DNA of 64,000 nt from Sunxiuqinia elliptica (GTDB lineage: Bacteria > Bacteroidota > Bacteroidia > Bacteroidales > Prolixibacteraceae): NCBI RefSeq assembly GCF_900113005.1, contig NZ_FONW01000011.1, positions 91,962 through 155,961 of the forward strand, read 5' to 3'. A program made the position numbers and the translations under genes. The notes beneath the pieces are model-generated. The model saw nothing but the letters and a program-made list of their open reading frames with translations, had not been told where the DNA came from and made no database searches. Below are positions 1-8,963 of the stretch, in pieces. Numbering within the stretch: the stretch's first letter is position 1; every line of letters starts with the position of its first letter.

Positions 1-753
1 GGCCACCGTTGAAAAACGAGGGTCAACCGTGATAATAGAAGCTCCTTTGTCGATGGCATCAGACATTTCCTGCACTTGTCCATTGTGCATATTCTCCCCC
101 AGGTGAGAACCGATCAACACCAGGCAGCGTGTATCCCGAATATCCGTTGGCTCCGGAGAGTTCAAGCCTTCTCCAAAGGTTGCTATAAACCCGACTTCAC
201 GTGGACCTCGGCATTGTGCATAAGATGGCGCCGCAATATTGGTTGAGCCAAAAGCTTTCAGCAAGGTACCAAAATAATGCCCCCCAGAACCGTGGGTTAA
301 CAAGGCTGTACACTCAGCTCCATGCTCTTCCTTCACCTTTTGCAAGCCTTTTGCAACAACATCAAGCGCCTCATCCCACGAGGCTTCCCTAAAAGTTTGC
401 TTCCCATCTTTTCCTTTCACCCGAATCAATGGATTTTTCAGGCGATCTTCATCATAATACATCCCTACTCCACCCGTTCCGCGTGGACAAAGCCTTCCAT
501 TGCAATTCGAATCATTATCATTCCCTACAACTTTTTGAATTGCTCCCTCCTGGTTTTTATAAACCCAGCCAGCACACTTCCAAAAACAAACTTCACAATA
601 AGTTGGAGTCCGTTGACTACTTAAAGGACCAAAATCGCCAAGTTCGGTTTGGGAGTAAGGCGGAATTGCAGAACGCAATTGCTGAGCACCAAAGATTAGT
701 CCGGCAGCACTTAAAGAGGAAATTTTTATAAAATCACGACGTTTTTGTGCCAT
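1..753 (-). CDS. Molybdopterin oxidoreductase catalytic subunit, PsrA/PhsA-like (partial, N-terminal 251 residues)
   Basis: Reading the minus strand from the ATG at 753 gives an open frame that runs off the window edge. It starts MAQKRRDFIKISSLSAAG, a twin-arginine signal, so the enzyme is exported folded. A 4Fe-4S motif follows at about residues 53-90 (CEVC, then WKC, then CNGRLCPRG, i.e. Cx2Cx3C...C). The segment YAQCRGPRE near residue 185 supplies the cysteine that probably ligates molybdenum. These features fit the DMSO reductase superfamily, closest in style to polysulfide/thiosulfate reductase PsrA/PhsA, which transfers electrons to a sulfur or similar oxyanion acceptor outside the membrane. 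The substrate cannot be read from the sequence. mobA lies upstream on the same strand, consistent with a bis-MGD cofactor. Only the 5' part is in the window; partner subunits (ferredoxin-like, membrane anchor) would lie to the left. Confidence 0.85.
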   Translation of the reverse strand, partial: MAQKRRDFIKISSLSAAGLIFGAQQLRSAIPPYSQTELGDFGPLSSQRTPTYCEVCFWKCAGWVYKNQEGAIQKVVGNDNDSNCNGRLCPRGTGGVGMYYDEDRLKNPLIRVKGKDGKQTFREASWDEALDVVAKGLQKVKEEHGAECTALLTHGSGGHYFGTLLKAFGSTNIAAPSYAQCRGPREVGFIATFGEGLNSPEPTDIRDTRCLVLIGSHLGENMHNGQVQEMSDAIDKGASIITVDPRFSTVA

Positions 754-774
754 CTCTTTAGAATTTTAGTTACA

Positions 775-840
775 CAAACATACAGAATTCTCCATATCGA
801 AATATGTCGGAATATCAATATATCGATACGCTTCGATATG
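775..840 (-). promoter_or_regulatory. Promoter and palindromic operator candidate for the molybdo-enzyme
   Basis: On the minus strand a -7 box TATGTTTG (782..775) lies about 22 nt before the ATG. A perfect 9-bp inverted repeat, CATATCGAA at 793-801 and TTCGATATG at 832-840, frames an interior with more related half-sites (AATATC, ATATATCGATA). The proximal arm covers the position expected for the -33 element, so a bound regulator could block or recruit polymerase. The regulator is not identifiable here. Confidence 0.5.
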
Positions 841-967
841 AGGGAAATAATCCCCCGCTACATCAATCTATAAATTACTGTATTCCAAGCTAAAAAGAAA
901 TGACAAGTCTTTATTTAGACTTACTACAAATAAAACGTAGGTTCAATTTAAATCTATTCTAAGAAAA

Positions 968-1528
968 TTAACGGGATTTTAAATCGGAAGGATGATTCAG
1001 GTTACCAAACAGCTTGGGCAACTGCTTCAACAAGTCAGTGACATCAACAAAAGAAACGGGTAGCTCTAGGAATACTTGCTGCAGCTTCAAGCTCCCCTTC
1101 AAAATATGAGTCTCTAACTGCGGCACCAAGCGATTATGGTACATCGCAGCCATGGGTTCAATGCCTCGCTCATGTATAGGAATCACCCCACTGGTATCAG
1201 TTTGCTTGCTTATTAACAGCTCAATAAATTCCGGAGTCAAAAATGGCATATCACAACCAAGCACCAAACTCCACTCATTTTTTGCCTCTTTTAAGGAGGC
1301 ATGCAAGCCGCCAATTGGTCCAAAATTGGGATATTGATCCGCCACCAACTTCAAACCAAAATTTTCGTATCCTGGTTGGTTTATACTAATCAATAATTCA
1401 TCACAATAGGGATTCAACAAGTCAATCGCATACTCAACCATCCTTTTCCCCTGAAAATCAACCAATCCCTTATCCTGCCCCATTCTTGAGCTCTTACCTC
1501 CTGCCAATATGATTCCTGATAGCGCCAT
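968..1528 (-). CDS. mobA: Molybdenum cofactor guanylyltransferase MobA
   Basis: 186-aa cytoplasmic protein beginning GIILAGGKSSRMGQDKG, the nucleotide-binding signature of MobA (LAGGxSxRMGxDK), with the later LGCDMPFL metal/GTP-site motif near residue 93. MobA transfers GMP from GTP to molybdopterin to form the guanine dinucleotide cofactor used by DMSO-reductase-type enzymes. Length matches the family (about 190 residues). The stop is 215 bp upstream of the Tat-exported molybdopterin oxidoreductase on the same strand, so it plausibly supplies that enzyme, although the intervening promoter/operator suggests separate control. Confidence 0.92.
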   Translation of the reverse strand: MALSGIILAGGKSSRMGQDKGLVDFQGKRMVEYAIDLLNPYCDELLISINQPGYENFGLKLVADQYPNFGPIGGLHASLKEAKNEWSLVLGCDMPFLTPEFIELLISKQTDTSGVIPIHERGIEPMAAMYHNRLVPQLETHILKGSLKLQQVFLELPVSFVDVTDLLKQLPKLFGNLNHPSDLKSR

Positions 1529-1569
1529 TTTTTTAATGAAAATTTTTATTCAAAAATGTCATTTTTTTA

Positions 1570-1598
1570 TTTGAGAAGAAATAAAAATGTTATATTTG
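1570..1598 (+). promoter_or_regulatory. Bacteroidota-type promoter for tRNA-His
   Basis: TTTG at 1570-1573 and TATATTTG at 1591-1598, separated by 17 nt, match the Bacteroidota vegetative pattern TTTG/TAnnTTTG. The -7 box ends 29 nt before the mature tRNA. Confidence 0.75.
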
Positions 1599-1627
1599 CA
1601 CCCGCTTTGCATAACCAAAGCAATACG

Positions 1628-1701
1628 GTGGTTGTAGCTCAGCCGGTTAGAGCACTGGATTGTGGTTCCAGGGGTCGTGGGTTCGAATCCCATCATCCAC
1701 C
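1628..1701 (+). tRNA. tRNA-His (anticodon GTG)
   Basis: Full cloverleaf: acceptor GTGGTTG / CATCCAC, D arm GCTC...GAGC, anticodon stem CTGGA/TCCAG with loop TTGTGGT (anticodon GTG), T arm GTGGG-TTCGAAT-CCCAT. The genomic G at 1627 supplies the G-1 that pairs with discriminator C73 (1701), the histidine identity pair. CCA is not encoded. The acceptor stem has a T-T mismatch at 5-68. Confidence 0.95.
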
Positions 1702-1705
1702 CAAC

Positions 1706-1740
1706 AAAAAGCTTCACTCAATCTTGAGTGAAGCTTTTTT
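1706..1740 (+). terminator. Rho-independent terminator after tRNA-His
   Basis: Perfect hairpin: AAAAAGCTTCACTCAA (1706-1721), two-base loop, TTGAGTGAAGCTTTTT, continuing into a T run. It ends the tRNA transcript. Confidence 0.9.
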
Positions 1741-1799
1741 ATTTCCAGCAAGTTAGCCTTTTTTATCATTCTTTCACAATCGAGAAGATTGAAAAAAAT

Positions 1800-2711
1800 T
1801 CACGAAACAAGTTCCCGTTTCGCCCGTCTTTCGGCCAACTGTCGCCATTTCCTCAACACAAAAGGATACAAAAAGACAGCTGACAACACAATAGCCGTCC
1901 CGGCATAAAAGCCTGCCGACATATATTCTGAATCCTTAAAGATGAAATAAGCCATTACAATGCCATAAACAGGCTCCATATTAATCGTTAACACCACAAC
2001 ATAGGCTGATAGTTCCTTCATGACCTCAACTGATACTACGTAGGCATAGGCCGTACAAACGATACCCAAAATAAGTAACCAAGCCCAGTCAATAGCACTT
2101 GCCACCGGAAGTCCCGAAGCAAAACCTCCGGAAAGAAGCATAAAAACCGTAATTCCAATAAATCCACTTCCCATCTCATAAAAGCTGATCACATCCGGAC
2201 GGTACTTCCCAATGAAAGTCTTATTGAGCACTGTAAATAATCCAGCTAGAAAAGCTGAAGTCAGTGCCGTTATAATTCCCCATTTGTATTGAAACTCGAA
2301 TTGAAAAATCAGGTATAAGCCCATAATCATCACCAACCCAATAATCAGTTCAAACCAAACAAACCGGCGTCGGGTGATCAAAGGCTCCAGAATACTGGTA
2401 AACAAAGTTGTTGAAGCCAAACAGCCCAGGGTAACTGAAACATTGGAAATTTTCACTGCGTGAAAAAAGGTGATCCAATGAAAGGCAACCACAAGCCCAA
2501 CTCCAAAAAAACGAACAATCGCCTCTTTAGGATAAGCAATTGATCGTTTCTTCCATCCCAGATAAACACCTAAAGCCAGAAAAGCAATCAACATCCGATA
2601 CCAAACCATTTCAACGGCTGGCAAAACAATTAACTTCCCAAGAATGGCTGTAAATCCGTAAATAAAAACAACCATGTGCAGTTTTAGGTGACTTTTTATA
2701 TGTGCATTCAT
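1800..2711 (-). CDS. EamA/DMT-family transporter
   Basis: 303-aa inner-membrane protein with about ten hydrophobic segments arranged as two EamA repeats (roughly residues 10-140 and 155-285) and a basic tail (LRKWRQLAERRAKRE). EamA proteins of the drug/metabolite transporter superfamily usually export amino acids or other small metabolites, but the substrate cannot be read from sequence. One of three divergent EamA paralogues in the window. It is 144 bp downstream of the M3 peptidase gene, separated by a terminator hairpin, so probably transcribed alone. Confidence 0.85.
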   Translation of the reverse strand: MNAHIKSHLKLHMVVFIYGFTAILGKLIVLPAVEMVWYRMLIAFLALGVYLGWKKRSIAYPKEAIVRFFGVGLVVAFHWITFFHAVKISNVSVTLGCLASTTLFTSILEPLITRRRFVWFELIIGLVMIMGLYLIFQFEFQYKWGIITALTSAFLAGLFTVLNKTFIGKYRPDVISFYEMGSGFIGITVFMLLSGGFASGLPVASAIDWAWLLILGIVCTAYAYVVSVEVMKELSAYVVVLTINMEPVYGIVMAYFIFKDSEYMSAGFYAGTAIVLSAVFLYPFVLRKWRQLAERRAKRELVS

Positions 2712-2795
2712 CGTAATCTTCGTAACAAGGTATTATTTGATTAATCTCTCATTTCAACTAGTTAAAAGCGCTTTCTGAGTAGCCCTTACTCAACG

Positions 2796-2834
2796 CAAAA
2801 CAGCCCCGCAATATAATAAATTGCAAGGCTGTCT
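2796..2834 (-). terminator. Terminator of the M3 peptidase gene
   Basis: Hairpin with arms ACAGCC..GCAAT and ATTGC..GGCTGT (2800-2832), followed on the minus strand by TTTTG. It lies 22 bp past the peptidase stop. Confidence 0.7.
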
Positions 2835-2855
2835 TTTATCGAGATAAAATTGGTA

Positions 2856-4964
2856 TTACTTCAATCCACGTTTCTCCAGTAAATATTCTGTTGAAGGATC
2901 CTGACCACGGAAGTTACGGTAAATCGTCATTCCTTCGTCAGAGCCTGATTTGGCTAATAAGGTACGAAATTTAGCGGCCAATTCAGGATTAAACAGATCG
3001 CCTGACTCTTTAAATGCAGCAAAGGCATCCGTATCCAATACGCCTGCCCAGATATACACATAATAACCAGCAGAATAACCACCAGCGAAAATATGTGAGA
3101 AATAAGTACTCCGATAGCGAGGAATGATTTCATCAATCAAACCAAAACGATCCATCGATGTTTTCTCAAAAGCCAACACATCACCATTAAATGGTTGTGT
3201 GTGCCAATCCATATCCAACAGAGAAGCTGCCAAATACTCAACAGTAGCAAATCCTTGATTGAAATGTCCGCTATTCACCAGCTTTTGAACTAGTGCATCA
3301 GGAATAGCTTCTCCTGTTTGGTAGTGTTTAGCATAGACTTTTAACACTTCAGGCTCGGCAGCCCAATTCTCCATAATCTGAGATGGAAGTTCCACAAAGT
3401 CACGTGGCACACGACCTGCAGTCCTGCGGTATGGACCATCTGTGAACAGTCCGTGTAGAGCATGTCCAAACTCATGGAAGAACGTTTGCACTTCATCAAA
3501 GTTCAACAAGGCTGGGGCATCTCCTGCCGGACGAGTAAAGTTACACACGATTGAAGTTACCGGATAAATCTTTTTACCTTCTTCATAGGCCTGACGACGA
3601 TAACCAGTATTCCATGCACCAACTCGTTTTCCATCGCGCGGATGGAAGTCCATGTACAAAACACCAACATGCGAACCATCAGCTTCTTTTACTTCCCAAG
3701 CTTCAGCCTCGGGGTGATAAACCGGAATATCTTCACGACGTTCGAACTGAATCCCGTAAAGTTGGTTACAAACGTAGAAAACACCTTCACGAACGTTATC
3801 TAAGCTAAAATAAGGCTTGATCTCTGATTCATCCAAGTCATATTTTTCTTTGCGTAGTTTTTCAGCATAGTACCACCAGTCCCATGACTTCAACTCAAAT
3901 TTACCACCTTCGCGGTTAATGATGGCCTGCATTTCATCACGCTCTTTTTTGGCAACCTCCAAAGCTGGGGTCCAAAGTTTTTGCAAGAAGTCATATACAT
4001 TTTCAGGCGTTTTAGCCATGTTGTTGTCAATAATGTATGCAGCATGATTGGTGTAGCCCAAAAGCTTTGCTCTTTCATCGCGCAACTCAACCATTTTGGC
4101 CAACACCTCTTTGTTGTCGAATTCATTATCGTTATTTCCACGCATGAAATAGCCACGATAAATCTCCTCACGCAAATCGCGGTTATCTGCATATTGCAAA
4201 AATGGAATCAGACTTGGCTTTTGCAGAGTGAAAACCCACTTTCCACTCATTTCTGCTTTTTCAGCTTCTTCAGCCGCTGCAGCAACAACACCCTCTGGCA
4301 AACCACTCAAGTCAGCCTCATCTTCAATAACCAAACGGAAGTTTTTATTGGTTTCGGCCAACAGGTTCTCGCCAAATTTCAAGCTAAGATTAGATAACTC
4401 CTGGTTTAACCCACGAAGTTTTTCTTGATCTTCAGCTGACAAATTAGCTCCATTGCGCTCAAAATCTTTGTAGAATTTTTCAACCAAACGCAATTGCTCA
4501 TGATTTAAGTTAAGGCTCGCGCGCTTATCATAAACTGCTTTTACACGCTTAAACAAAGCCGAATTCAGCATGATGTTATCGCTGTGTGCAGTTACTTTCG
4601 GAGTAATTTCACGGGCTAAAGCCTGCATGTCTGGATTGGTATTCGCCGAATTCAGGTTAGAAAAAACAGTCGTCACCCGATTAAGCAAAATACCTGAATG
4701 ATCCAGTGCTAAAATCGTATTTTCAAAAGTAGGGTCTTCTGCATTTGAGGTAATTGCTTCAATCTCCTCTTGCTGTTGCTCAATGCCTTCAGCAACAGCT
4801 GGCAGATAATGTTCAATTTCAATCTCATTAAACGGAGGAACCTCGAAAGGCGTCTCATAAGGCTTCAAAAATGGATTTGTCATAGCAGTTTTTGTCTCTT
4901 TTGATGAATTACACGAAACAAATAAAGCCAGAGCCAGGATTAAAACCGGACTAATTTTTTTCAT
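2856..4964 (-). CDS. M3-family oligopeptidase / peptidyl-dipeptidase (Dcp-like), lipoprotein
   Basis: 702-aa zinc metallopeptidase. A lipoprotein signal (LALALFVSC, Cys about 18) places it in the envelope. The M3 catalytic motif HEFGH is at residues 497-501 (HEFGHALHGLF), with a downstream Glu in ENWAAEPEVLK as third zinc ligand candidate. The body shows the usual M3 helical domain (NFTRPAGDAPALLNFDEVQTFF just before the site). Length matches peptidyl-dipeptidase Dcp (about 680-700 aa), which removes C-terminal dipeptides from oligopeptides; oligopeptidase A is the alternative. Monocistronic: its own terminator follows and no gene is close upstream. Confidence 0.88.
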   Translation of the reverse strand: MKKISPVLILALALFVSCNSSKETKTAMTNPFLKPYETPFEVPPFNEIEIEHYLPAVAEGIEQQQEEIEAITSNAEDPTFENTILALDHSGILLNRVTTVFSNLNSANTNPDMQALAREITPKVTAHSDNIMLNSALFKRVKAVYDKRASLNLNHEQLRLVEKFYKDFERNGANLSAEDQEKLRGLNQELSNLSLKFGENLLAETNKNFRLVIEDEADLSGLPEGVVAAAAEEAEKAEMSGKWVFTLQKPSLIPFLQYADNRDLREEIYRGYFMRGNNDNEFDNKEVLAKMVELRDERAKLLGYTNHAAYIIDNNMAKTPENVYDFLQKLWTPALEVAKKERDEMQAIINREGGKFELKSWDWWYYAEKLRKEKYDLDESEIKPYFSLDNVREGVFYVCNQLYGIQFERREDIPVYHPEAEAWEVKEADGSHVGVLYMDFHPRDGKRVGAWNTGYRRQAYEEGKKIYPVTSIVCNFTRPAGDAPALLNFDEVQTFFHEFGHALHGLFTDGPYRRTAGRVPRDFVELPSQIMENWAAEPEVLKVYAKHYQTGEAIPDALVQKLVNSGHFNQGFATVEYLAASLLDMDWHTQPFNGDVLAFEKTSMDRFGLIDEIIPRYRSTYFSHIFAGGYSAGYYVYIWAGVLDTDAFAAFKESGDLFNPELAAKFRTLLAKSGSDEGMTIYRNFRGQDPSTEYLLEKRGLK

Positions 4965-5428
4965 GTTCTAATGGGTTATTTTTTGAATATTTGGGGTGAA
5001 AAATAACAAAAACAATGACTGTTTTTACTGATAAATGTTAGAATATTGCCAAAACAGCTCATTCGATAAACAAGGAGTCGCATTTCCCAATGCATAGCAG
5101 CTCATTGATATATCAGTAATCTCCTGCTCCAAGCGCCTAGTTATACAACGAGAATCCATTGCAGCCTAGATTCATTGAGAAGAAAAATCCAATTAAGATG
5201 ATATGGAAAAAGATTCCATGACTATATTTGCGCCCGTTTTAACCTCCTCTAAAACTATTTTACAAAAATTAGTAATTGAAAAGTAAAATTAATTATCCTT
5301 AATACTTTTTAATACTACAGAACAACAATGCATATTATGTTTGCAATAGATTATCTTTTGATTCTGAAGGGTTCGATGAAGCAGGGCTAGATCATCTTTA
5401 TGTATTAACACTTTTCAATTCCCAAAAC
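4965..5428. promoter_or_regulatory. Intergenic region with two candidate promoters for the TonB receptor
   Basis: 464-bp divergent gap. On the plus strand TATATTTGC (5223-5231) and TATGTTTGC (5336-5344) both match the -7 consensus; neither has a clean TTTG at -33. A short inverted repeat ATGGAA-N5-TTCCAT (5203-5219) sits where the -33 of the first promoter should be and could be an operator. No RNA gene or small ORF is convincing. Confidence 0.4.
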
Positions 5429-7792
5429 ATGAATAAAATCTTTACACTACTCTTTTTAAGTCTACTATCGGGAGTTTCCTTTGCCCAAACAGTTACCCTT
5501 AGAGGCTACACTTCCGACCGTTCAAGTGGAGAACATCTCATCAATGCATCGGTTTATAGCTCCGAAAAATTGATCGGAACGATCTCAAACAATTATGGTT
5601 TCTACAGTTTGACCCTACCAACCGGGAAGCACACCCTCTCCTGCTCTTATGTTGGCTACCAAGCGCAAACCATTGAACTTAACCTGGCGACTGACACCGT
5701 GATCAACTTTCAACTGTCCGCACAGCAGGAGTTGGAAGAAATTACCATTATCGGGCAACAAGGCGAAAGCAAGCTGGCCAGCTCCCAAATGAGTAGAGAA
5801 AACATCACCATGGACAAAGTTAAAAGCTTGCCTGCCTTTCTGGGTGAAGCAGATATCATTAAAACAATTCAGCTGCTTCCCGGCGTACAATCGGGAACCG
5901 AAGGCGCAAGTGGTCTGTACGTTCGCGGAGGAGGACCAGATCAAAATCTAATTTTATTGGATGATGTGCCGATTTACAACGCCAACCATCTTTTTGGTTT
6001 CTTTTCGGTTTTCAATCCTGATGCGATTAAGTCCGTATCACTCTACAAAGGTGGATTTCCAGCCCGCTTTGGAGGTCGCTTATCATCGGTTGTCGATATC
6101 CGGATGAAAGATGGCAATAGCCAAAAGCTACACGGAAACTTCTCCATTGGACTCATCTCTTCTAAACTTAACTTAGAAGGACCATTGGTAAAAGATAAAA
6201 CCACCTTCAACTTTTCAGCCCGTCGAACTTACGCTGATCTCATTGCCCGTCCTCTCATCAAAGCAAGTTCTGAGGGAGAAGAAGGCGGAGGTTATTTCTT
6301 TCATGACTTAAACATGAAAATAACTCATAAATTTTCGGACAGAAGCAAGCTCTACCTGAGTGCCTACACCGGGAAAGACCGCGCATCTTCAAAATATGAC
6401 TATACCTCAAACTGGGACAACGAATCATGGAGACACAATGATCGCTTTCATCTTGACTGGGGAAACACCACAACAGCCCTTCGATGGAACTACCTGATAA
6501 CAAATAAGCTTTTTGCAAACACAACACTGACCTATAGCAATTATGTGTTTGACATTGAAGAAAGAACCTCATCCTTAAACCTGTCGACTGCCGAAAAAGG
6601 AGATAGCTATCAGCTTAATTACAAATCGGGAATTGAGGACTTGGGAGCCAAAATTGATTTTGACTATTACCCCAACCCACAACATCGAGTAAAATTTGGA
6701 GCAAGCTATACCAATCACACCTTCAAACCGGGAATCATGGTCCACAAAGAAAAAGCAGACTACACTTCCCCAATCGACACCACCTACGGAAACGCCAACA
6801 TCACCGCACATGAGCTCTATGCTTACATCGAAGACAACATCGAAATTTCTCCAATTTTTTCGGTCAATGTTGGCTTGCACGCTTCAGCTTTTGGTGTAGA
6901 AGGAAAAATGTATGGTTCCATTCAACCTCGCCTATCTGCCAAATACATGGCCAATGACCGATTGGCCATCAAAGCTGCCTACTCAAAAATGGATCAATAC
7001 ATTCACTTGCTTTCAACGGCAACCATCGAACTTCCAACCGATCTTTGGCTACCCACCACCAAGCGAATCAGACCACAACACTCCCACCAATTTGCCTTGG
7101 GAGCAGTTTATCAAGTCAAAAAAGGAATTGAACTTAGCGCAGAAGGCTTCTACAAAACCATGGACAACCTTCTGGAATACAAAGAAGGCGCCTCTTTTAT
7201 TGGGGTCTCAACAGGCTGGGAGGACAAAGTAGAAATGGGCAAAGGCTGGTCATACGGAGCCGAACTCCTGCTACAGAAAACAACCGGAAAAACGACAGGT
7301 TGGCTCGGCTACACGCTGTCATGGTCCGATCGTCAATTTGAAAATATCAATTGGGGAGAAAAGTTTAGCGCCCGATACGATCGTCGACACGACCTGAGCT
7401 TTGTGATGACTCACCGCTTTTCGGATCGCTTTGACATTGGGTTTACTTGGGTATATGGCACCGGAAATGCCGTGACCATTCCCACCCAAAAAGTCATCAG
7501 TCCTCAAATTCCCAATACCCCCTACATAACTGGAGGCTATGAATATTATGGCGAGCGAAATAACTATCGAATGCCTGCTTATCACCGCATGGATATTGGC
7601 TTTAACTTTCACAAGCAAAAAAAACACGGCATCAGAACCTGGAATGTTAGCCTGTACAATGCTTACTCCCGACAAAATCCATTCTTTGTTTATTTCGATA
7701 ATGAACAAACCTACACAAGCAGCCGAAAAGTTTTGAAACAATTCAGCCTTTTCCCAATCATCCCATCTATTTCGTACAGTTTCAAATTTTAA
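5429..7792 (+). CDS. TonB-dependent outer-membrane receptor with carboxypeptidase-like regulatory domain
   Basis: 787 aa. Signal peptide with cleavage after SGVSFA (about residue 19); a CarboxypepD_reg-like beta-sandwich at 22-100 (VTLRGYTSDRSSGEHLINASV); a plug domain at about 120-225 (LPGVQSGTEGASGLYVRGGGPDQNLILLD, KGGFPARFGG); then a C-terminal barrel ending in SISYSFKF with the terminal Phe typical of outer-membrane barrels. Such proteins import ligands with TonB energy. No SusD partner is present; instead a DUF4249 lipoprotein follows 10 bp later, a recurrent pairing in Bacteroidota. Ligand unknown. Confidence 0.9.
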   Translation: MNKIFTLLFLSLLSGVSFAQTVTLRGYTSDRSSGEHLINASVYSSEKLIGTISNNYGFYSLTLPTGKHTLSCSYVGYQAQTIELNLATDTVINFQLSAQQELEEITIIGQQGESKLASSQMSRENITMDKVKSLPAFLGEADIIKTIQLLPGVQSGTEGASGLYVRGGGPDQNLILLDDVPIYNANHLFGFFSVFNPDAIKSVSLYKGGFPARFGGRLSSVVDIRMKDGNSQKLHGNFSIGLISSKLNLEGPLVKDKTTFNFSARRTYADLIARPLIKASSEGEEGGGYFFHDLNMKITHKFSDRSKLYLSAYTGKDRASSKYDYTSNWDNESWRHNDRFHLDWGNTTTALRWNYLITNKLFANTTLTYSNYVFDIEERTSSLNLSTAEKGDSYQLNYKSGIEDLGAKIDFDYYPNPQHRVKFGASYTNHTFKPGIMVHKEKADYTSPIDTTYGNANITAHELYAYIEDNIEISPIFSVNVGLHASAFGVEGKMYGSIQPRLSAKYMANDRLAIKAAYSKMDQYIHLLSTATIELPTDLWLPTTKRIRPQHSHQFALGAVYQVKKGIELSAEGFYKTMDNLLEYKEGASFIGVSTGWEDKVEMGKGWSYGAELLLQKTTGKTTGWLGYTLSWSDRQFENINWGEKFSARYDRRHDLSFVMTHRFSDRFDIGFTWVYGTGNAVTIPTQKVISPQIPNTPYITGGYEYYGERNNYRMPAYHRMDIGFNFHKQKKHGIRTWNVSLYNAYSRQNPFFVYFDNEQTYTSSRKVLKQFSLFPIIPSISYSFKF

Positions 7793-7802
7793 ACCGTTTA
7801 TC

Positions 7803-8807
7803 ATGAAAAATATTCCACTAATTTTTACTTGTTTGCTTATTGTCCTGGGATGGAGCTCTTGTACAAAAACCATCGATTTTCAGGAAGCCGAAAACGAACA
7901 ACAACTCATCATTAACGGAATTTTAACCCCCGACAGCACCTTTAAAATTATGCTGGTCAAAAGCCAGTCAATACTCGAATCTTCTGGCTATCCCGTTGTT
8001 TCCGGTGCTCAGGTAACACTGAAGGAAGACGGAACGGAACTAGGGCAAGCAATTGAAAAGAATGGATACTATACCATTCCTGATTTCCGTCCTCAGGCCG
8101 GAAAAACCTATCAACTTGATGTCCAGAGTGGATCAAAAAACCTGACCACTGAAACCTATATCCCAACATCCGCAAAAATCACCTCAGTGGACACAACAAC
8201 CAACAAGGGACAATGGGGCCATAAACGCAAACAATTTGACCTAACGTTTGAAGATCAACCAGGAGATGATTTCTACCGGATTCTTCTTGTCCAAGAGCTC
8301 CTGTACACGATGCAAATTAAGCCAGACTCCATGGTTTATATGCTAAGCCGAAGCACCCAATATATTTTGTCTGAAGATCCGGTTTTTAACAGTTTGTACA
8401 ACAACATTGACAACGAAACCTTAGATATGGGACCTGAAAATAATTACCAAATTTTCCCTGACCTATACTTTAACAACAAGCAATACAATGTCAAATTTGA
8501 AGTGTATGATTCTTATCGAAACAACGATATACTCTATCAGAAATCAACGGTCCATCTTCAAAAACTATCAAAAGACCTTTTCAACTTTTTAAAGTACCTC
8601 AACCTACACAACTACTACCGTGATGAGCCATTCTCGGAACCAGTGCCGGTTTATTCCAACATCGAAAATGGAACAGGCATATTTGCGGGAGTTAATGATG
8701 AAGCCCAAGTAAGCTTCAAAGAAATCTTCATTCCACACTCTATGGATACCATTGAAGTCGTGGAAGCTCCGGACTATGGCTACGGCGGTTATTATGGTGG
8801 TTATTGA
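7803..8807 (+). CDS. DUF4249 lipoprotein, partner of the TonB receptor
   Basis: 334 aa. Lipobox near residue 20 (LGWSSC). The N-terminal part resembles the DUF4249 layout: a beta-rich domain that starts INGILTPDSTFKIML and contains SGAQVTLKEDG, then YYTIPDFRPQAGKTYQLDV. The end is unusually rich in Gly/Tyr (DYGYGGYYGGY). It begins 10 bp after the receptor stop, so the two are co-transcribed. By analogy with SusD it may cap or feed the receptor, but no biochemical role of DUF4249 can be asserted from sequence. Confidence 0.8.
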   Translation: MKNIPLIFTCLLIVLGWSSCTKTIDFQEAENEQQLIINGILTPDSTFKIMLVKSQSILESSGYPVVSGAQVTLKEDGTELGQAIEKNGYYTIPDFRPQAGKTYQLDVQSGSKNLTTETYIPTSAKITSVDTTTNKGQWGHKRKQFDLTFEDQPGDDFYRILLVQELLYTMQIKPDSMVYMLSRSTQYILSEDPVFNSLYNNIDNETLDMGPENNYQIFPDLYFNNKQYNVKFEVYDSYRNNDILYQKSTVHLQKLSKDLFNFLKYLNLHNYYRDEPFSEPVPVYSNIENGTGIFAGVNDEAQVSFKEIFIPHSMDTIEVVEAPDYGYGGYYGGY

Positions 8808-8878
8808 AAGTTTCTATCACTTCAAAAAACCAGAAAAACTGCTCCTCAAGAAAAAACCAGTCTCTGGCTATTTCCGGC

Positions 8879-8909
8879 TTTGCCTCCGCACAAAAAATGC
8901 TTACTTTTG
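8879..8909 (+). promoter_or_regulatory. Promoter of pheT
   Basis: TTTG at 8879-8882 and TACTTTTG at 8902-8909, 19-nt spacer, 54 nt before the pheT start. Confidence 0.7.
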
Positions 8910-8963
8910 TCGGATTCTATAAAAGACTGATTTTCTCAAACTCAGTGTTAAAGCAAAACGATT

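Noticed and set aside
201..731. Three plus-strand frames of 63-100 codons
   Set aside because: They are antisense to the molybdopterin oxidoreductase, whose minus-strand reading shows Tat and Fe-S motifs.
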